From: Alphaproteobacteria bacterium
GTDB lineage: Bacteria > Pseudomonadota > Alphaproteobacteria > Rhizobiales > Xanthobacteraceae
Assembly: GCA_005884465.1 (NCBI GenBank)
Contig: VAZH01000383.1
Location: 1-7,555 of the forward strand
DNA: 7,555 nt
Direction: 5' to 3'
Both the position numbers and the translations under genes were made by a program. The notes under the pieces were generated by a model, which saw only the letters and a list, made by a program, of their open reading frames with translations, ran no database searches and was not told where the DNA came from. Of the stretch, positions 7,404 to 7,555 are shown one piece after another. Position 1 is the stretch's first letter, and each line of letters begins with the position of its first letter.

Positions 7404-7425
7404 CAAAAGAAAAGTCCCGCCTTTC
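7404..7425. repeat. 22-bp direct repeat, copy 2 (inside the terminator)
   Basis: This copy is identical to 7248-7269, 156 bp away. It covers the U-tract and downstream stem arm of the terminator, plus the tetraloop. Confidence 0.75.
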
Positions 7426-7433
7426 GGCGGGAC
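7405..7433 (-). terminator. Rho-independent terminator of the right-edge gene
   Basis: On the minus strand GTCCCGCC-GAAA-GGCGGGAC forms a perfect 8-bp stem with a stable GAAA tetraloop, followed at once by TTTTCTTTT. It starts 28 bp after the TAG of the glutamine-rich protein and is placed to end that transcript. Confidence 0.93.
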
Positions 7434-7461
7434 CTTCCTTTGCTCTCACTTGGGTCCCGAA

Positions 7462-7555
7462 CTAGCGATCCTGATCGGGATTCTGGCTCTGGCCCGGATC
7501 CTGCTGCTGCTGGCCGGGCTTTTGCCCGCCACCCTGCTGCTGCTGACCGGGCTTC
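7462..7555 (-). CDS. C-terminus of a glutamine/glycine/proline-rich protein, cut by window edge
   Basis: Thirty residues and a TAG stop (7462-7464) are visible. The sequence is low-complexity, with two near-copies of KPGQQQQ separated by GGGQ and a tail DPGQSQNPDQDR. Coding is supported by the in-frame repeat structure, by a stop followed closely by a strong terminator on the same strand, and by my impression that short Q/G/P-rich hypothetical proteins of this kind occur in Bradyrhizobium. No domain or function can be assigned. The start lies beyond the right edge. The repeated CAGCAGCAG codons could expand or contract by slippage. Confidence 0.7.
   Translation of the reverse strand, partial: KPGQQQQGGGQKPGQQQQDPGQSQNPDQDR

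Larger units (their letters stand above)
7110..7461. other. Gene-free interval of about 350 bp
   Basis: The left part (7110-7247) should contain the promoter of the membrane-protein gene. It includes AT-rich runs unusual for this window (ttaaag near 7176, aatttaaacc near 7192, tttaccttaac near 7207), but no promoter pair can be fixed by eye. The right part is made of a palindromic repeat, a 22-bp direct repeat and a terminator, listed separately. An open frame on the minus strand (7213-7449) reads through these repeats and is not considered a gene. Confidence 0.6.

Noticed and set aside
7213..7449. 78-codon minus-strand frame containing ERRDFSF twice
   Set aside because: The repeated peptide comes from the 22-bp terminator duplication and the rest from the palindromic repeat; it runs through a strong terminator.

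Overview
The window looks like chromosomal DNA of a GC-rich alphaproteobacterium, most likely Bradyrhizobium or a close relative in the Nitrobacteraceae. This rests on the protein families, the strong GC bias, and several intergenic palindromic repeats of a type common in that group. It is a family-level inference, not a species call.

The left half (about 1-3724) is a leftward (minus-strand) cluster of carbon-monoxide-dehydrogenase type (xanthine oxidase family) molybdenum hydroxylase genes. In transcription order these are coxG (SRPBCC protein), coxS (2Fe-2S small subunit), coxM (FAD medium subunit), coxD (MoxR-type AAA+ ATPase) and coxE (VWA protein, cut by the left edge). The gene for the large, molybdopterin-binding catalytic subunit (coxL) is absent from where it would be expected: coxS and coxM are only 31 bp apart. 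The locus therefore encodes the electron-transfer subunits and maturation factors, but no catalytic subunit within the window.

A 179-bp divergent spacer (3725-3903) separates this cluster from a rightward pca cluster of the protocatechuate branch of the beta-ketoadipate pathway: pcaB, pcaD and pcaC, acting in sequence after ring cleavage. pcaB is broken by a frameshift near 4618, best explained by loss of about 20 nt. pcaD and pcaC are intact, each with its own ribosome binding site, and a palindromic repeat lies in front of each.

The right end holds a minus-strand four-helix membrane protein of unknown function (6597-7109) whose 3' end overlaps pcaC by 39 bp. Next come a gene-free stretch of about 350 bp with repeats and a strong Rho-independent terminator, and then the glutamine-rich C-terminus of a minus-strand protein cut by the right edge. 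No mobile-element genes, RNA genes or CRISPR arrays were seen. The points most worth a second look are the missing coxL, the pcaB deletion, and the partly duplicated terminator around a palindromic repeat.
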